A stretch of DNA of 64,000 nt from Lawsonibacter hominis (GTDB taxonomy: Bacteria > Bacillota > Clostridia > Oscillospirales > Oscillospiraceae), in NCBI RefSeq assembly GCF_014287895.1, contig NZ_JACOPP010000011.1, positions 1 to 64,000 of the forward strand. The letters are read 5' to 3'. Position numbers and translations under genes: made by a program. Shown here one piece after another: positions 15,731-25,454 of this stretch. Under the pieces are notes generated by a model. That model saw only the letters and a list, made by a program, of their open reading frames with translations, ran no database searches and had not been told where the DNA came from. Each line of letters starts with the position of its first letter. Position 1 is the stretch's first letter.

Positions 15731-18700
15731 GAGCGTGACCTCCAGGCGCCGCTCCCCCTCCAATTTTTCCAGATCGAGCCCCTCCGGGACGCTTTTTCCG
15801 TCCAGGAGGGTCTTTTTTTCGCTTCCCCGGCGCACGGTGATCTGGAGAACGGCCCGCTGCGTCCGCCAAGTGGCCGTAAAGCCCGGCCAGTCCGGCGGGA
15901 GCTGCGGTTCCAGGAAAAGCCGGCCCGCCCGCAGACGGAAGCCCAGCATCTCTTCCATGGCCGTCCGATAGAACCACCCCGCCGCGCCGGTGTACCAGCT
16001 CCAGCCGCCCCGGCCCAGATGGCCGGGGGCGGCGTAGACGTCGGCGCAGAGCACATAGGGCTCGCAGCGGTAGACGCTGCCGTCGTGGTGCTCCGGCAGC
16101 AGCGCGGCCAGGATGTCCCGTCCCTCCCCCGCCCGCCCGGTCCGGAGACAGGCCAGCGCCAGCCACACCGCCGCATGGGTATATTGCCCGCCGTTCTCCC
16201 GCACACCGGGGACATACCCCCGGATATACCCCGGGTCCGCCCCCCCGCCGTCGAACGGCGGATCAAACAGCTTCACCACGCCCGCCCCGCGGTCAAACAG
16301 CCGCTCCAGCGCGGATGTGAGCGCCGCAGCGGTCTTTTCCCGATCCGCCGTGGGCGCCAGCGCGGCCCAGCTCTGGGCAATGGAGTCCAGCTGGCACACC
16401 TCGTCCCCGCGGCTTCCCAGGGGTCTTCCGTCGTCGTAATACCCCCGCAGGAACCACGCCCCGTCCCAGGCCCGGTCGGCCGCGGCGGCAAAGCGCCCGG
16501 CCCAGTCCCGGCAGCGCTCCTCCCGCTGCGCGTCTCCCATCCGGCCGCAGACGGGAGCGAAGCGTGAGAGCACGTGGGCGGCAAACCAGGCCAGCCAAAC
16601 GCTCTCGCCCCGTCCCTGCTCCCCCACCCGGTCCATGCCGTCGTTCCAGTCGCCCGTGCCCATGCGGGGCAGGCCGTGCTCCCCCGCGCCCCGGCGGAGC
16701 ACCTGCTCCACGGCCCGGCAGGCGTGGTCGTAGACGCCGCCCGTTTCCCGGGAACGCTCCGGCTGCTCATAGCGCTCCCGCTCCTCCGGACGCAGGGGCG
16801 GGGACTCCAGGTAGGGGACCGGTTCCTCCAAAATGCCCCAGTCCCCCCGCTGCTCCAGGTACTCGCACAGCACATACGGCAGCCACAAGAGGTCGTCGCT
16901 GATACGGGTGCGCACGCCTTTGTCCCCCGCGCCACCGGTCTCGTGCCACCAGTGCATCACATCTCCCTCCCGGTACTGATGGGCGCAGGCGCGCAGCAGC
17001 TGCTCCCTGGCATACGCGCCGCCGGTGAGCAGTGTGGCGCATACGTCCTGGAGCTGGTCCCGGAACCCGTAGGCCCCGCCGTTCTGATAGCGGGAGGTCC
17101 GGCCCAGCAGGCGGCAGGCGATCACCTGGTACAGGCACCAGCCGTTCAGGTAACGGTCCAGCGCCGGGTCGGGCGTGCGCACTTTCAGCGCGGAGACCGT
17201 GCGGTTCCAGTGCATCACCGTGCGTCCCAGCCACTTCTGGGCCTGACCGGGGTCCTCCTCCCGCTCCTCCAGATCCGCGCCGGTGGAGAGCGCCAGCACG
17301 CCCTCCAGCGTGTAACGTGTCTCTTCTTTGCCGTTTAACCGGCGCCCCAGCTGGCAGGGCGCCCCCTCCAGCTCCAGCAGCAGCACCCGGACCGGCCGGT
17401 CCGCCGGGACGAAGGCGGTCGTCCTCACCCGGCGCTCGCCCCAGGTCTTCTCCCAGCGGGCGAAGCCGGGAGCGTAGGTCACGGTACAGGGCAGCCCGTC
17501 CCCGTCGGCAAACAGGGAGCGCTCCTCCCCCTCCGCCCGCAGGACGAACCGTTCCGTCCCTCCCACGGCGAGCGGATCGTTGTTCCAGGGCGTGAGCGGG
17601 CACTCCCGGGCGTTGCCCCGCCATAGGTGTCCGCAGCCGGTCTCGTCCACCATCCAGCCGAAATCGCCGTTGGTGAGCATCTGGCTCCACCCCACCGGCG
17701 GCAGCCGGTTTCCACAGTGGAACTGAAAGCTGCCGTCCGCTCCGGCCTCCCACAGGGGCAGACCCTTTTCAAGGGCAAAGGATCGTTCCGGTTCCGCATC
17801 GGGCGGCACATAGGGCGGCCATGCCGCGCCCAAGCGCACCGCGGCCGCCTCCAGCACCGGCGGCGCGGCGGCCAGCAGATGGACGCCTCCCTTGGCGCCC
17901 GCCATATGGTCCCATCCGATGGCCCGCAGCCCTTCCGCCAGCCTGCTATGGGCGGGACGCCGGTAATCTCCCCCCTCGTCCAGCAGGATCGCCAGATCAA
18001 AGGCGTAACCGCTGCGGGAGAGGAGCTTGTGCACCCCCAGCCAGGGCAGGGCCGTCTCCGCCTCCTCCGCGCCGGCCAGAGTCAGGGCCGCGATGGGAAG
18101 ATCGCCCGAAATGCCGTAGGGCCACAAAAGGCTCTGTTCTGCCGGGCTCCGGGCCCCAGGATAGACCAGGGCGGCCAACAGCTCAAACGCCTGTAACGTA
18201 GTTTCACCTGTCAGCTTGCAGGCAGTCATGAGCCGTTCCAGCTGTACGTTCCCCAAGCGCGCCCGCGGGCTCTGCAGACGGCGTGCGGCCTCTACCGCCT
18301 CCTCTCCGCTCTGCCCGGCCGCCAGGGTCAGCCGCAGGCGAAAGGTCCCGCCCGGCTCCAGCGTCACAGGGACGCGCAGCAGCAGGCAGGGATCCAGCAC
18401 CGCTCCGGCGGAGCTGTGGGCCGGTCCCTGCAAGGCCTGCTCCAGCGCCCGCAGCCCGCCCCGGCCCAGGGCCTGCTCCCGGCTGGTGTCGAAAAAGGCG
18501 TCCGGGGCGTCCCACAGGACCGCCAGCGCCGCTCTCCCCTCCCCGCTGCGCCGTGGACGGCGGGTAAAGACGACTCCGTCTCCGGTATGGGCGCTCTCCA
18601 AAAAGAGCTTGGAGAACGCCGGGTGGGCCGCATAATCCGCCTGCTTTGCCAGTACCGGCTCCAGATAGCACACCACCTCTCCGCTCAGGCGGCCTTTTCC

Positions 18701-21700
18701 CTTCCAGCGGAGCACCAGCTCCCGCCGCTCTCCGTTCTCCCGCTCCGGTACCTGCAGGCTGTGGGTGAAGGAGATGCCTCCCGCCGCTCCGGTCCAGCCG
18801 GCCCCGCCGTCGAACCGGCAGCGCTCCGGCGTCAGGGCGGTCAGCCCGCCCGGAGCGCTGAACCAAACGGACACGCCCCCGTCCCGGAGCAGGGCGGTCT
18901 CCCCCATCCGGGTCCAGCTGCGCCCCAGACTATCGCACAGGACCACATAGGCCCCGTTGGACACCAGATGACAGGCCGGACGCGCCTGCGCCGCCGCCGG
19001 GTACTCCCGCACCAGTCCGGCCTGCGGCGGACGCCCCGGCTGCTCCGGCGCCCGGAACTCCCTCTGGCGGAGCACGGCGGCTCCCACGGGCACCTTTTCC
19101 TGCAGCAGTTCCCGGTAAGCCCCCATGGCCCGGTCCCGCAAAAAGCGCTTTTGCATCACATTTTCGTTCAGGGCATTGTCGATGGCCACCAGGCTCATGC
19201 CCAGATGGTGGGCCATAAAGGTCTGCACCGGCTCGAAGGGGGCCTTGCCGGTACGCCGGGCAGGGGTGAAGTCCAGCGCCTCGTACATGCCGTATTTCCC
19301 CTCCGCCCCCAGCGCGCGCAGGCGGCGCAGGTTGTCCGCCGCCCGGCGCGGCGAGAGCAGCAGCGCCAGGAAGGAGGCGTACGGAGCCACCACCAGCTCC
19401 TCATCCAGTCCCCGCTTCAGGCCCAGCCGCTGGACCCCGTGGGCCTTGTATTGGTAGCTCAAGCCGGGGTCGAAGGCATAAAAGCAGGATTCGGAGATCC
19501 CCCACGGCGTCCCCGTGCGCCGCCCCCGCTTGCGCTGCTCATAGAGGCAAAAGGCCAGCGACTCGTAGACCAGGCTGTTGGGTTCCACCGGCAGGAGCAG
19601 GTTGGGCATAAAATACTCGAACATGGTGCCCGTCCAGGAGACCATGCCCTTATAATCGTCATCCCCCGTCAGCATCCGGCTCAGCCGCCGCCAGTGGCGC
19701 GGACTCACCTCTCCCCGGGCCACCGCCAGGTAGCTGGTCTGCCTGGCCTCGCTGGCCATCAGGTCATACCAGCCCTGGGTGTAGGCCTGCTTTTCGCAGT
19801 CGTAGCCGATATAGAACAGCCGCCGCTGTCCGTCGTAAAGCCGGGAGAAGTCCATGCCGTCGGACAGCGCCTCCGCCCGCCGGGCCAACGCATCCTCCCC
19901 CCATTCGTACAGTCCTTCCCGCAGGGCGATCAGGCAGGCGCACAGGTTGCCCGCGTCCACGGTGGATACATAGCGGGGCGTGAGGGGCGCGGCGGAAGCC
20001 GTGTCATACCAGTTGTAGAGATGTCCGTTCCACTTGGGCAGCGTCTCCAGCGTATCCAGCAGATGCCCGATGAGGGAGAGCGCCTTCTTCCGGGAGCACA
20101 GATCCAGGTCCGCCGCCGCCAGGCAGCACAGCAGGGCCATGCCGGCGTTGGTGGGCGAGGTACGCCGGGCGGGCCCCAGGTCGGGTCCCTCCTGCACGTT
20201 GTCGGGCGGCAGCCAGTGATCCTCGGGGCGAAGCCAGTCTGCAAAATACTGCCAGATCAGCGCCCCCTGGTGGAGCAGGAAGGGCCGGTCGGCCTGGGGC
20301 GCGGCCCGTTGGGCCGGTATGGGGCTGCTCATGGCCCAGGCGGCGCAGGGAGCGAGCGCCCACAAAAGCCCCGCCGCCGCGCCCGCCGGGATGCGGGCGA
20401 ACAGGATGGCCAGACCGCCCGCCGCCACGGCGCTCCACCCCTTGCGGTAATTGGCCCACAGGCCGTCCCCCGCGCGCCGTTCCGCGTCCGCCGCCGTTAC
20501 CCAGGCCAGCAGCCCCCGGTGCGTGACCAGCTGCCGCCATAGGGCGGTTGCGATGGCGCTGGCGCAGGTCCAGGCGTGGAGGGGAAGAAACAAAAGCTGC
20601 AGCAGCGTCTGGAGGATCACGCCGCCAAAGCCCGCCACGATCGAGGCATGGTAGCGCTCCCGCAGGCCCCGGCCCCCCCGCCAGAAGAGCTCCGCTCCCG
20701 ACAGGAGAAGATTGGACGCGGCCGCGGCCGCGGCTACCCCCGCCGCCAGGTTAAAGTCCAGGCGGCCCACGCACATGCCCAGCAGCAGGGAAAGCAGGGT
20801 GCTCACCGGGGAAAGGGAACGGCGCAGATTGTCAAAAATCTTCCACCGGGCCATGAGGGTGATGGGGTTGGGTTCCAGTCCTCCCGCCTGATTGCGCACC
20901 CGGCGGCCCAGCCAGGGCAGCAGCTGCCAGTCTCCCCGCACCCAACGGTGGAGGCGGGCATAATAAGAGGTCACCTTATAGGGATAGCTGTCGGTGAGTT
21001 CCACATCCCCGATCAGTCCCGCGCGGAGATAGGAGCCCTCCAGCAGATCGTGGGAGAGGACCCGGTTTTCCGGGAAACGGCCTTCCAGGCAGGTAAAAAA
21101 GGCATCCACATCGAATATGCCTTTTCCGGTATAGGTGCCCTGGTCGAACAGGTCGTGGTACACGTCGCTGGCGGTGGAGCCATAGGGGTCCACCCCTCCC
21201 TGTCCGGCAAAAATGCGGGCAAACTGGCTCTTGTTGGCCGCCCCCAGCTCCACCCCCACCCTGGGCTGGAGCACCCCGTAACCGGAGACCACCACACGGC
21301 GGCGGCGGTCCACTACCGCCCGGTTCAGCGGGTGGAGCATGGCTCCGGTCAGCTCCCGGGCCGAGCCCACGTTGAGGGCGGTATCCGAATCCAGGGTAAG
21401 CACGAAGCGGGTGCCGTTCAGCGCGCCGCGTTCTCCGGAGAGCACCTGCAGCCCGGTCCTGCGCCCCTTCAGCAGGCGGCACAGCTCCAGCAGGGCCCCC
21501 CGCTTGCGTTCCCAGCCCTGGTAGCGCTCGTCGGTCTTCTGGAACACGGGTTCCCGGAAAAAGAGGTAAAACCCTCCGCCATAGGTCTCGTTGAGCGCAT
21601 CGATGGCCCGGCGGGCCGCGTCCACCCATTGTCCGGCCCGGCTTCCCATGGGGGCGTCCCGGTCGGGCAGGTCGGCCAGCAGACCGAACCGCAGCTGCGC

Positions 21701-22801
21701 CCCTCCGTCCCGGTTGGCCAGCCGGTAGCGCTCCAGCAGGGCGGCGTACTCCGGCCCGGAGTTCTCCCCGCTCAGAAGCCCCGCGATCACGCAGAGGGTA
21801 CGCCCCTCCCGCGGCACGCCCTGCTCCAGGGCCATGCGGAACACCGGACGGGGCCGCACCAGGCGCACCGCCAAAAAGTCCAGCACATTTTTCACCAGAT
21901 CGGACACGGGCAGCAGGAGCAGCAGCGCCACCCAGCCGCTGTGCAGCAGAAAGCCCAGCAGCAGCGACAGGCACAGGCTGCACAGTACCACCGCAGCCAC
22001 ATACCAGCCCCCCTGCGCCGCCGGACGCTCCTCCCCCAAGGGACGGCGGAACAGCCAATACCCCACGTGGCGCTCCAGTCCCGCCCCCGCCCGGCACAGC
22101 TCCAGCAGCCGGCGGGCGGTCTCCGCCTCGGAGCGGCCCGTTTTTCGGGCCAGGGCGCACAAACGGTCCCGGTAGCGGGCGCGGGTGGCGTCGTCCATGG
22201 CGGCATAGGCGCCCGCAGGGTCCTGCCGCAGGGCCTGTTCGGCCTGGCTGTGCCGTTCCAGCACCGGGGCCAGATCGGCGCCGCCCAGCGTGCGCAGCGT
22301 GGTGAACAGGCGCTCCAGCTCTCCCGCCAGGGCCTCGTCCCGCCCCGGCAGACTCCGGCACAGCCGTGCCAGGCGGAGGATCAGCGCCCCTTTGAGCGCC
22401 GGAATGAAATGGGCCAGCTCCAATTCAGACAGCGGAGCGCCCCGCTGCACGCCGCCCAGAAAGGCGTCCAGTTCGGCGGTCCCCACCGTCCCGGTCTCCG
22501 CCAGCGTGCGGGCCAGCACGCCGATGAAGAGCTCCGCCCCGTCCCGGCGCAGGCGCCGGGGACACCGGGAAAGGGCCCGGCATGCGTCCTTCCCCTCCCG
22601 CTGGGCCAGGTAGGCGTTATCCAGCAGCCATTCCGCCGCAGGGCGCGCCTCCTGCCCCCGCTCCTCCTCCACCAAACGGCGCCGGGCGGCCTCGATCTCC
22701 TTCAGCGCCCGGCGCATCTGCCGGGCCAGCGTCCGCCCGCCGCTGCGCTCCGCCGGCTTTCGCGCCGCCGCCGTTTCCCGTCCCAGCCGTTCCAGTTCCA
22801 T
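15728..22801 (-). CDS. Cyclic beta-1,2-glucan synthase-like GT84/GH94 protein (NdvB/ChvB type)
   Basis: A 2357-residue membrane enzyme, the largest gene here. Order of parts: a helical N-terminal region; membrane helices near 265-315; a GT84 glycosyltransferase with TLDSDTALNVGSA near 469 and RLHRWVRGDWQLLPWL near 615; more helices near 640-830; a glycoamylase-type domain with YNWYDTASA near 928; then a GH94 phosphorylase-like half with GDWNDGMDRVGEQG near 2049, where the catalytic Asp lies. Characterised relatives polymerise UDP-glucose on a protein primer, then trim and cyclise the chain to make periplasmic beta-1,2-glucan. Full length and intact. Single-gene unit with no exporter gene adjacent. 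The exact product in a Gram-positive host is unproven. Confidence 0.9.
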   Translation of the reverse strand: MELERLGRETAAARKPAERSGGRTLARQMRRALKEIEAARRRLVEEERGQEARPAAEWLLDNAYLAQREGKDACRALSRCPRRLRRDGAELFIGVLARTLAETGTVGTAELDAFLGGVQRGAPLSELELAHFIPALKGALILRLARLCRSLPGRDEALAGELERLFTTLRTLGGADLAPVLERHSQAEQALRQDPAGAYAAMDDATRARYRDRLCALARKTGRSEAETARRLLELCRAGAGLERHVGYWLFRRPLGEERPAAQGGWYVAAVVLCSLCLSLLLGFLLHSGWVALLLLLPVSDLVKNVLDFLAVRLVRPRPVFRMALEQGVPREGRTLCVIAGLLSGENSGPEYAALLERYRLANRDGGAQLRFGLLADLPDRDAPMGSRAGQWVDAARRAIDALNETYGGGFYLFFREPVFQKTDERYQGWERKRGALLELCRLLKGRRTGLQVLSGERGALNGTRFVLTLDSDTALNVGSARELTGAMLHPLNRAVVDRRRRVVVSGYGVLQPRVGVELGAANKSQFARIFAGQGGVDPYGSTASDVYHDLFDQGTYTGKGIFDVDAFFTCLEGRFPENRVLSHDLLEGSYLRAGLIGDVELTDSYPYKVTSYYARLHRWVRGDWQLLPWLGRRVRNQAGGLEPNPITLMARWKIFDNLRRSLSPVSTLLSLLLGMCVGRLDFNLAAGVAAAAAASNLLLSGAELFWRGGRGLRERYHASIVAGFGGVILQTLLQLLFLPLHAWTCASAIATALWRQLVTHRGLLAWVTAADAERRAGDGLWANYRKGWSAVAAGGLAILFARIPAGAAAGLLWALAPCAAWAMSSPIPAQRAAPQADRPFLLHQGALIWQYFADWLRPEDHWLPPDNVQEGPDLGPARRTSPTNAGMALLCCLAAADLDLCSRKKALSLIGHLLDTLETLPKWNGHLYNWYDTASAAPLTPRYVSTVDAGNLCACLIALREGLYEWGEDALARRAEALSDGMDFSRLYDGQRRLFYIGYDCEKQAYTQGWYDLMASEARQTSYLAVARGEVSPRHWRRLSRMLTGDDDYKGMVSWTGTMFEYFMPNLLLPVEPNSLVYESLAFCLYEQRKRGRRTGTPWGISESCFYAFDPGLSYQYKAHGVQRLGLKRGLDEELVVAPYASFLALLLSPRRAADNLRRLRALGAEGKYGMYEALDFTPARRTGKAPFEPVQTFMAHHLGMSLVAIDNALNENVMQKRFLRDRAMGAYRELLQEKVPVGAAVLRQREFRAPEQPGRPPQAGLVREYPAAAQARPACHLVSNGAYVVLCDSLGRSWTRMGETALLRDGGVSVWFSAPGGLTALTPERCRFDGGAGWTGAAGGISFTHSLQVPERENGERRELVLRWKGKGRLSGEVVCYLEPVLAKQADYAAHPAFSKLFLESAHTGDGVVFTRRPRRSGEGRAALAVLWDAPDAFFDTSREQALGRGGLRALEQALQGPAHSSAGAVLDPCLLLRVPVTLEPGGTFRLRLTLAAGQSGEEAVEAARRLQSPRARLGNVQLERLMTACKLTGETTLQAFELLAALVYPGARSPAEQSLLWPYGISGDLPIAALTLAGAEEAETALPWLGVHKLLSRSGYAFDLAILLDEGGDYRRPAHSRLAEGLRAIGWDHMAGAKGGVHLLAAAPPVLEAAAVRLGAAWPPYVPPDAEPERSFALEKGLPLWEAGADGSFQFHCGNRLPPVGWSQMLTNGDFGWMVDETGCGHLWRGNARECPLTPWNNDPLAVGGTERFVLRAEGEERSLFADGDGLPCTVTYAPGFARWEKTWGERRVRTTAFVPADRPVRVLLLELEGAPCQLGRRLNGKEETRYTLEGVLALSTGADLEEREEDPGQAQKWLGRTVMHWNRTVSALKVRTPDPALDRYLNGWCLYQVIACRLLGRTSRYQNGGAYGFRDQLQDVCATLLTGGAYAREQLLRACAHQYREGDVMHWWHETGGAGDKGVRTRISDDLLWLPYVLCEYLEQRGDWGILEEPVPYLESPPLRPEERERYEQPERSRETGGVYDHACRAVEQVLRRGAGEHGLPRMGTGDWNDGMDRVGEQGRGESVWLAWFAAHVLSRFAPVCGRMGDAQREERCRDWAGRFAAAADRAWDGAWFLRGYYDDGRPLGSRGDEVCQLDSIAQSWAALAPTADREKTAAALTSALERLFDRGAGVVKLFDPPFDGGGADPGYIRGYVPGVRENGGQYTHAAVWLALACLRTGRAGEGRDILAALLPEHHDGSVYRCEPYVLCADVYAAPGHLGRGGWSWYTGAAGWFYRTAMEEMLGFRLRAGRLFLEPQLPPDWPGFTATWRTQRAVLQITVRRGSEKKTLLDGKSVPEGLDLEKLEGERRLEVTL

Positions 22802-22898
22802 AAGCTTCCTCCCCGTCTGTGCACATCTGCCAGAGAGGATTCCCCGGCAGCTGGAAAACTATGTGCGCTTCCGCCTGCTTCCAAAGCGCGATTTTCCC

Positions 22899-22965
22899 TT
22901 GACAAAAGGCAGGAAATGTAGTATCATTATTTTGTTGTAAAGCTTTGCAACTTTACAAGCTTTAC
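22899..22965 (+). promoter_or_regulatory. Promoter and inverted repeat ahead of ylxM-ffh
   Basis: TTGACA (22899-22904), 17-bp spacer, TATCAT (22922-22927). Just after the expected transcription start lies a perfect 9-bp inverted repeat, GTAAAGCTT (22937-22945) and AAGCTTTAC (22957-22965). It could be an operator or a leader hairpin. Confidence 0.7.
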
Positions 22966-22990
22966 ATTTATCCGAGAGGAGGCGGCAGCG

Positions 22991-23359
22991 TTGAAGAACC
23001 AGGCCTATCGCATGGCTTTGCTTTACGACTTCTACGGCGACATGCTCACCGACCGGCAGAAGGAGTTTTACGACCTCTACTACAACGAGGACCTGTCTCT
23101 GGCCGAGATCGCGGAAAACTACGGCATCACCCGTCAGGGCGTGCGGGACGTGATCGTCCGGGCGGAAGCCGTCCTGACCGAGCTGGAGGACAAGACCGGC
23201 ATCATCCGCCGCTTTCACAAAATGCAGGAGCAGTTCGCCCAGATCGCTGATGCGCTGGACGGCATCTGCCAGCTCAACGAAGACCGCTACCAGGACGACG
23301 CGCTGGAGGGGCTGTGCGCCCAGATCCGGTCCGTGCTGTCCGATTTGAAACAGGAGTAG
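22991..23359 (+). CDS. ylxM: YlxM-family helix-turn-helix protein (UPF0122)
   Basis: A 122-residue protein with an HTH of sigma-factor region 4 type (LSLAEIAENYGITRQGVRDVIVRAE). In Firmicutes ylxM precedes ffh, and the protein is linked to signal recognition particle function. Start codon is TTG, with GAGAGGAGG eight bases upstream; no better ATG gives the conserved N-terminus NQAYRMALLYDFYGDML. Only 3 bp separate it from ffh, so the two are cotranscribed. Confidence 0.93.
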   Translation: MKNQAYRMALLYDFYGDMLTDRQKEFYDLYYNEDLSLAEIAENYGITRQGVRDVIVRAEAVLTELEDKTGIIRRFHKMQEQFAQIADALDGICQLNEDRYQDDALEGLCAQIRSVLSDLKQE

Positions 23360-23362
23360 GCA

Positions 23363-24715
23363 ATGGCATTTGAAGGACTGACCGAAAAGCTCTCCGCCGC
23401 CTTCAAAAAGCTCCGCGGCAAGGGCCGCCTGAGCGAGGCCGACGTGAAGGAGGCCATGAAGGAAATCCGCATGGCCCTGCTGGAGGCCGACGTGAACTTC
23501 AAGGTGGTCAAGCAGTTCGTCGCCGCCGTCACCGAGCGCGCCGTGGGCGCCGACGTGCTGGAGAGCCTGACCCCCGCGCAGATGATCGTCAAGATCGTCA
23601 ACGAGGAGCTCACCGCCCTCATGGGCGGCGAGAGCACCAAGCTGACCATTTCCTCCAGGCCGCCCACGGTGGTGATGCTGGTCGGCCTCAACGGCGCGGG
23701 CAAGACCACCAACGGCGCCAAGCTGGCGGGTTTCCTGAAAAAGCAGCAGGGCAAACGCCCGCTCCTGGTCGCCTGCGATACCTTCCGTCCCGCCGCCATC
23801 ACACAGCTGGAGGTGGTGGGCGCTCAGGTGGACGTACCGGTGTTCCAGATGGGCCAGACCGATCCCATCGCGATCGCCCAAGCGGGCATCGAGCACGCCA
23901 AAAAGCACGGCAACGACATCGTTTTCATCGATACCGCCGGCCGGCTGCACGTGGATGAGGAGCTGATGGATCAGCTGCGCGCCATGAAGGCCGCCGTCGA
24001 ACCCACCGAGATCCTTTTGATCGTAGACGCCATGATCGGTCAGGACGCGGTAAACGCCGCCAAGACGTTCGACGAGGCACTGGACCTCACCGGAGTGATG
24101 CTCACCAAGCTGGACGGCGACGCCCGGGGCGGCGCGGCCCTCTCCATCCGGGCCGTTACCGGCAAGCCCATCAAATTTGTGGGCGTGGGCGAAAAGCTCG
24201 ACCAGGTGGAGGTCTTTCATCCGGACCGTATGGCCTCCCGCATCCTGGGGATGGGGGACATGCTCTCTCTGATCGAAAAGGCCCAGCAGAATTTCGACGC
24301 CAAAAAGGCCGCCGAACTGGAGCAGAAGCTGCGGAAAAACAAATTCACACTGGCCGACTTTTACGACCAGCTGGTGCAGCTCAAGGGCATGGGCTCGCTG
24401 ACCGACATCGCCGGGATGCTCCCCGGCATGAACGCAAAAGCCCTGGAGGGGGCTACGGTAGACGAGGGCGCCCTGTCCCGTACCGAGGCGATCATCCTCT
24501 CCATGACGCCTGCCGAGCGGGAGGATCCCTCCCTGCTCAACAACAGCCGGAAAAAGCGCATCGCCGCCGGCTCCGGTACCCAGGTGGTGGACATCAACCG
24601 GCTGCTGAAGCAGTTCGATCTGATGCAGCAGATGAGCCGCCAGTTCTCCGGCAAGCAGATGAAGCGCATGGGCCGGATGGGCAAATTCGGCAAGATGCCC
24701 GGCATGCCGTTTTAA
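23363..24715 (+). CDS. ffh: Signal recognition particle GTPase Ffh (SRP54)
   Basis: A 450-residue SRP54 protein: N-terminal helical bundle, G domain with GLNGAGKTTNGAKLA, DTAGR and TKLDGD, then a methionine-rich M domain that ends KRMGRMGKFGKMPGMPF. It binds signal sequences and 4.5S RNA and delivers ribosomes to FtsY at the membrane. Follows ylxM by 3 bp and leads into rpsP. Confidence 0.98.
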   Translation: MAFEGLTEKLSAAFKKLRGKGRLSEADVKEAMKEIRMALLEADVNFKVVKQFVAAVTERAVGADVLESLTPAQMIVKIVNEELTALMGGESTKLTISSRPPTVVMLVGLNGAGKTTNGAKLAGFLKKQQGKRPLLVACDTFRPAAITQLEVVGAQVDVPVFQMGQTDPIAIAQAGIEHAKKHGNDIVFIDTAGRLHVDEELMDQLRAMKAAVEPTEILLIVDAMIGQDAVNAAKTFDEALDLTGVMLTKLDGDARGGAALSIRAVTGKPIKFVGVGEKLDQVEVFHPDRMASRILGMGDMLSLIEKAQQNFDAKKAAELEQKLRKNKFTLADFYDQLVQLKGMGSLTDIAGMLPGMNAKALEGATVDEGALSRTEAIILSMTPAEREDPSLLNNSRKKRIAAGSGTQVVDINRLLKQFDLMQQMSRQFSGKQMKRMGRMGKFGKMPGMPF

Positions 24716-24781
24716 GTTGGTAAGCGCGCCGCCGGCGCGTTTCCAGATAAAGTTTCAAAATCATATGGAGGTGAAGATACA

Positions 24782-25021
24782 ATGGTCAAAATCAGACTGC
24801 GCCGGATGGGCGCTAAGAAGGCTCCCTTCTACCGCATCGTGGTGGCCGATTCCCGTTATCCCCGCGACGGTCGTTTCATCGAGGAGATCGGCACGTATGA
24901 TCCCCTGAAGACGCCCGCCGTGATCAACGTGGACGCCGAGCGCGCCCAGGCTTGGATCAAGACCGGCGCCCAGCCCACCGAGACCGTGAAGGCCCTGCTG
25001 AAAAAAGCCGGCGCCATCTAA
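24782..25021 (+). CDS. rpsP: 30S ribosomal protein S16
   Basis: A 79-residue S16 protein, beginning MVKIRLRRMGAKKAPFYRIV and containing IGTYDPLKTP, the expected length. GGAGGTG precedes the ATG. The 66-bp gap after ffh shows no terminator, so it probably belongs to the same operon. khpA follows after 17 bp, as in many Firmicutes. Confidence 0.98.
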   Translation: MVKIRLRRMGAKKAPFYRIVVADSRYPRDGRFIEEIGTYDPLKTPAVINVDAERAQAWIKTGAQPTETVKALLKKAGAI

Positions 25022-25038
25022 GGAAGGGCGGAGGCACC

Positions 25039-25269
25039 ATGAAAGAACTGCTCACTTACATCGCCCGGAATCTGGTGGATCACCCGGATGCGGTGCATGT
25101 CACCGAACATGCGGGCGATGGCGAGACGGTCCTGGAGCTGCGGGTAGACCCCGAGGACATGGGGAAGGTGATCGGCCGTCAGGGCCGCATCGCCAAGGAG
25201 ATCCGCACGCTGATCCGCTCGGTGGCTCAGCGCCAGGGCACCAGGGTCTCTGTGGAGATCATCGATTGA
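25039..25269 (+). CDS. khpA: KH-domain RNA-binding protein KhpA
   Basis: A 76-residue single KH domain with the GxxG-type loop in DMGKVIGRQGRIAKEIRTL. KhpA partners with KhpB in small-RNA binding and cell-division control in Gram-positive bacteria. It sits in its usual place between rpsP and rimM. A very strong hairpin begins 29 bp after its stop. Confidence 0.95.
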   Translation: MKELLTYIARNLVDHPDAVHVTEHAGDGETVLELRVDPEDMGKVIGRQGRIAKEIRTLIRSVAQRQGTRVSVEIID

Positions 25270-25297
25270 CTCCGGGGGAACCACGTTCCTCATAGCG

Positions 25298-25339
25298 CGG
25301 AAACAGCCGGCCGACCAAATGGTCGGCCGGCTGTTTCCG
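25298..25339 (+). terminator. Perfect 19-bp hairpin between khpA and rimM
   Basis: Arms 25298-25316 and 25321-25339 around an AAAT loop, with no U-tract after it. It splits an operon that is usually continuous, so it may be a processing or partial-termination site. No strong sigma-A promoter is obvious in the 115 bp that remain before rimM. Confidence 0.65.
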
Positions 25340-25454
25340 TTCTGACTCAGAGGGCGGATCGGTTCTGCCCAACCTGTGCCGCTTCGCTCCCGAGCCGTCC
25401 CCTCCGCTTTCCGCGTGAGAAGGGGACGATCTGTTTCAAAGCAGGTGAATACCA

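Noticed and set aside
20576..22921. Long plus-strand frame opposite the glucan synthase gene, and similar ones at 18416-20542 and 3107-5071
   Set aside because: Shadows of high-GC coding sequence: no ribosome binding site, no family features, full overlap with clear genes.
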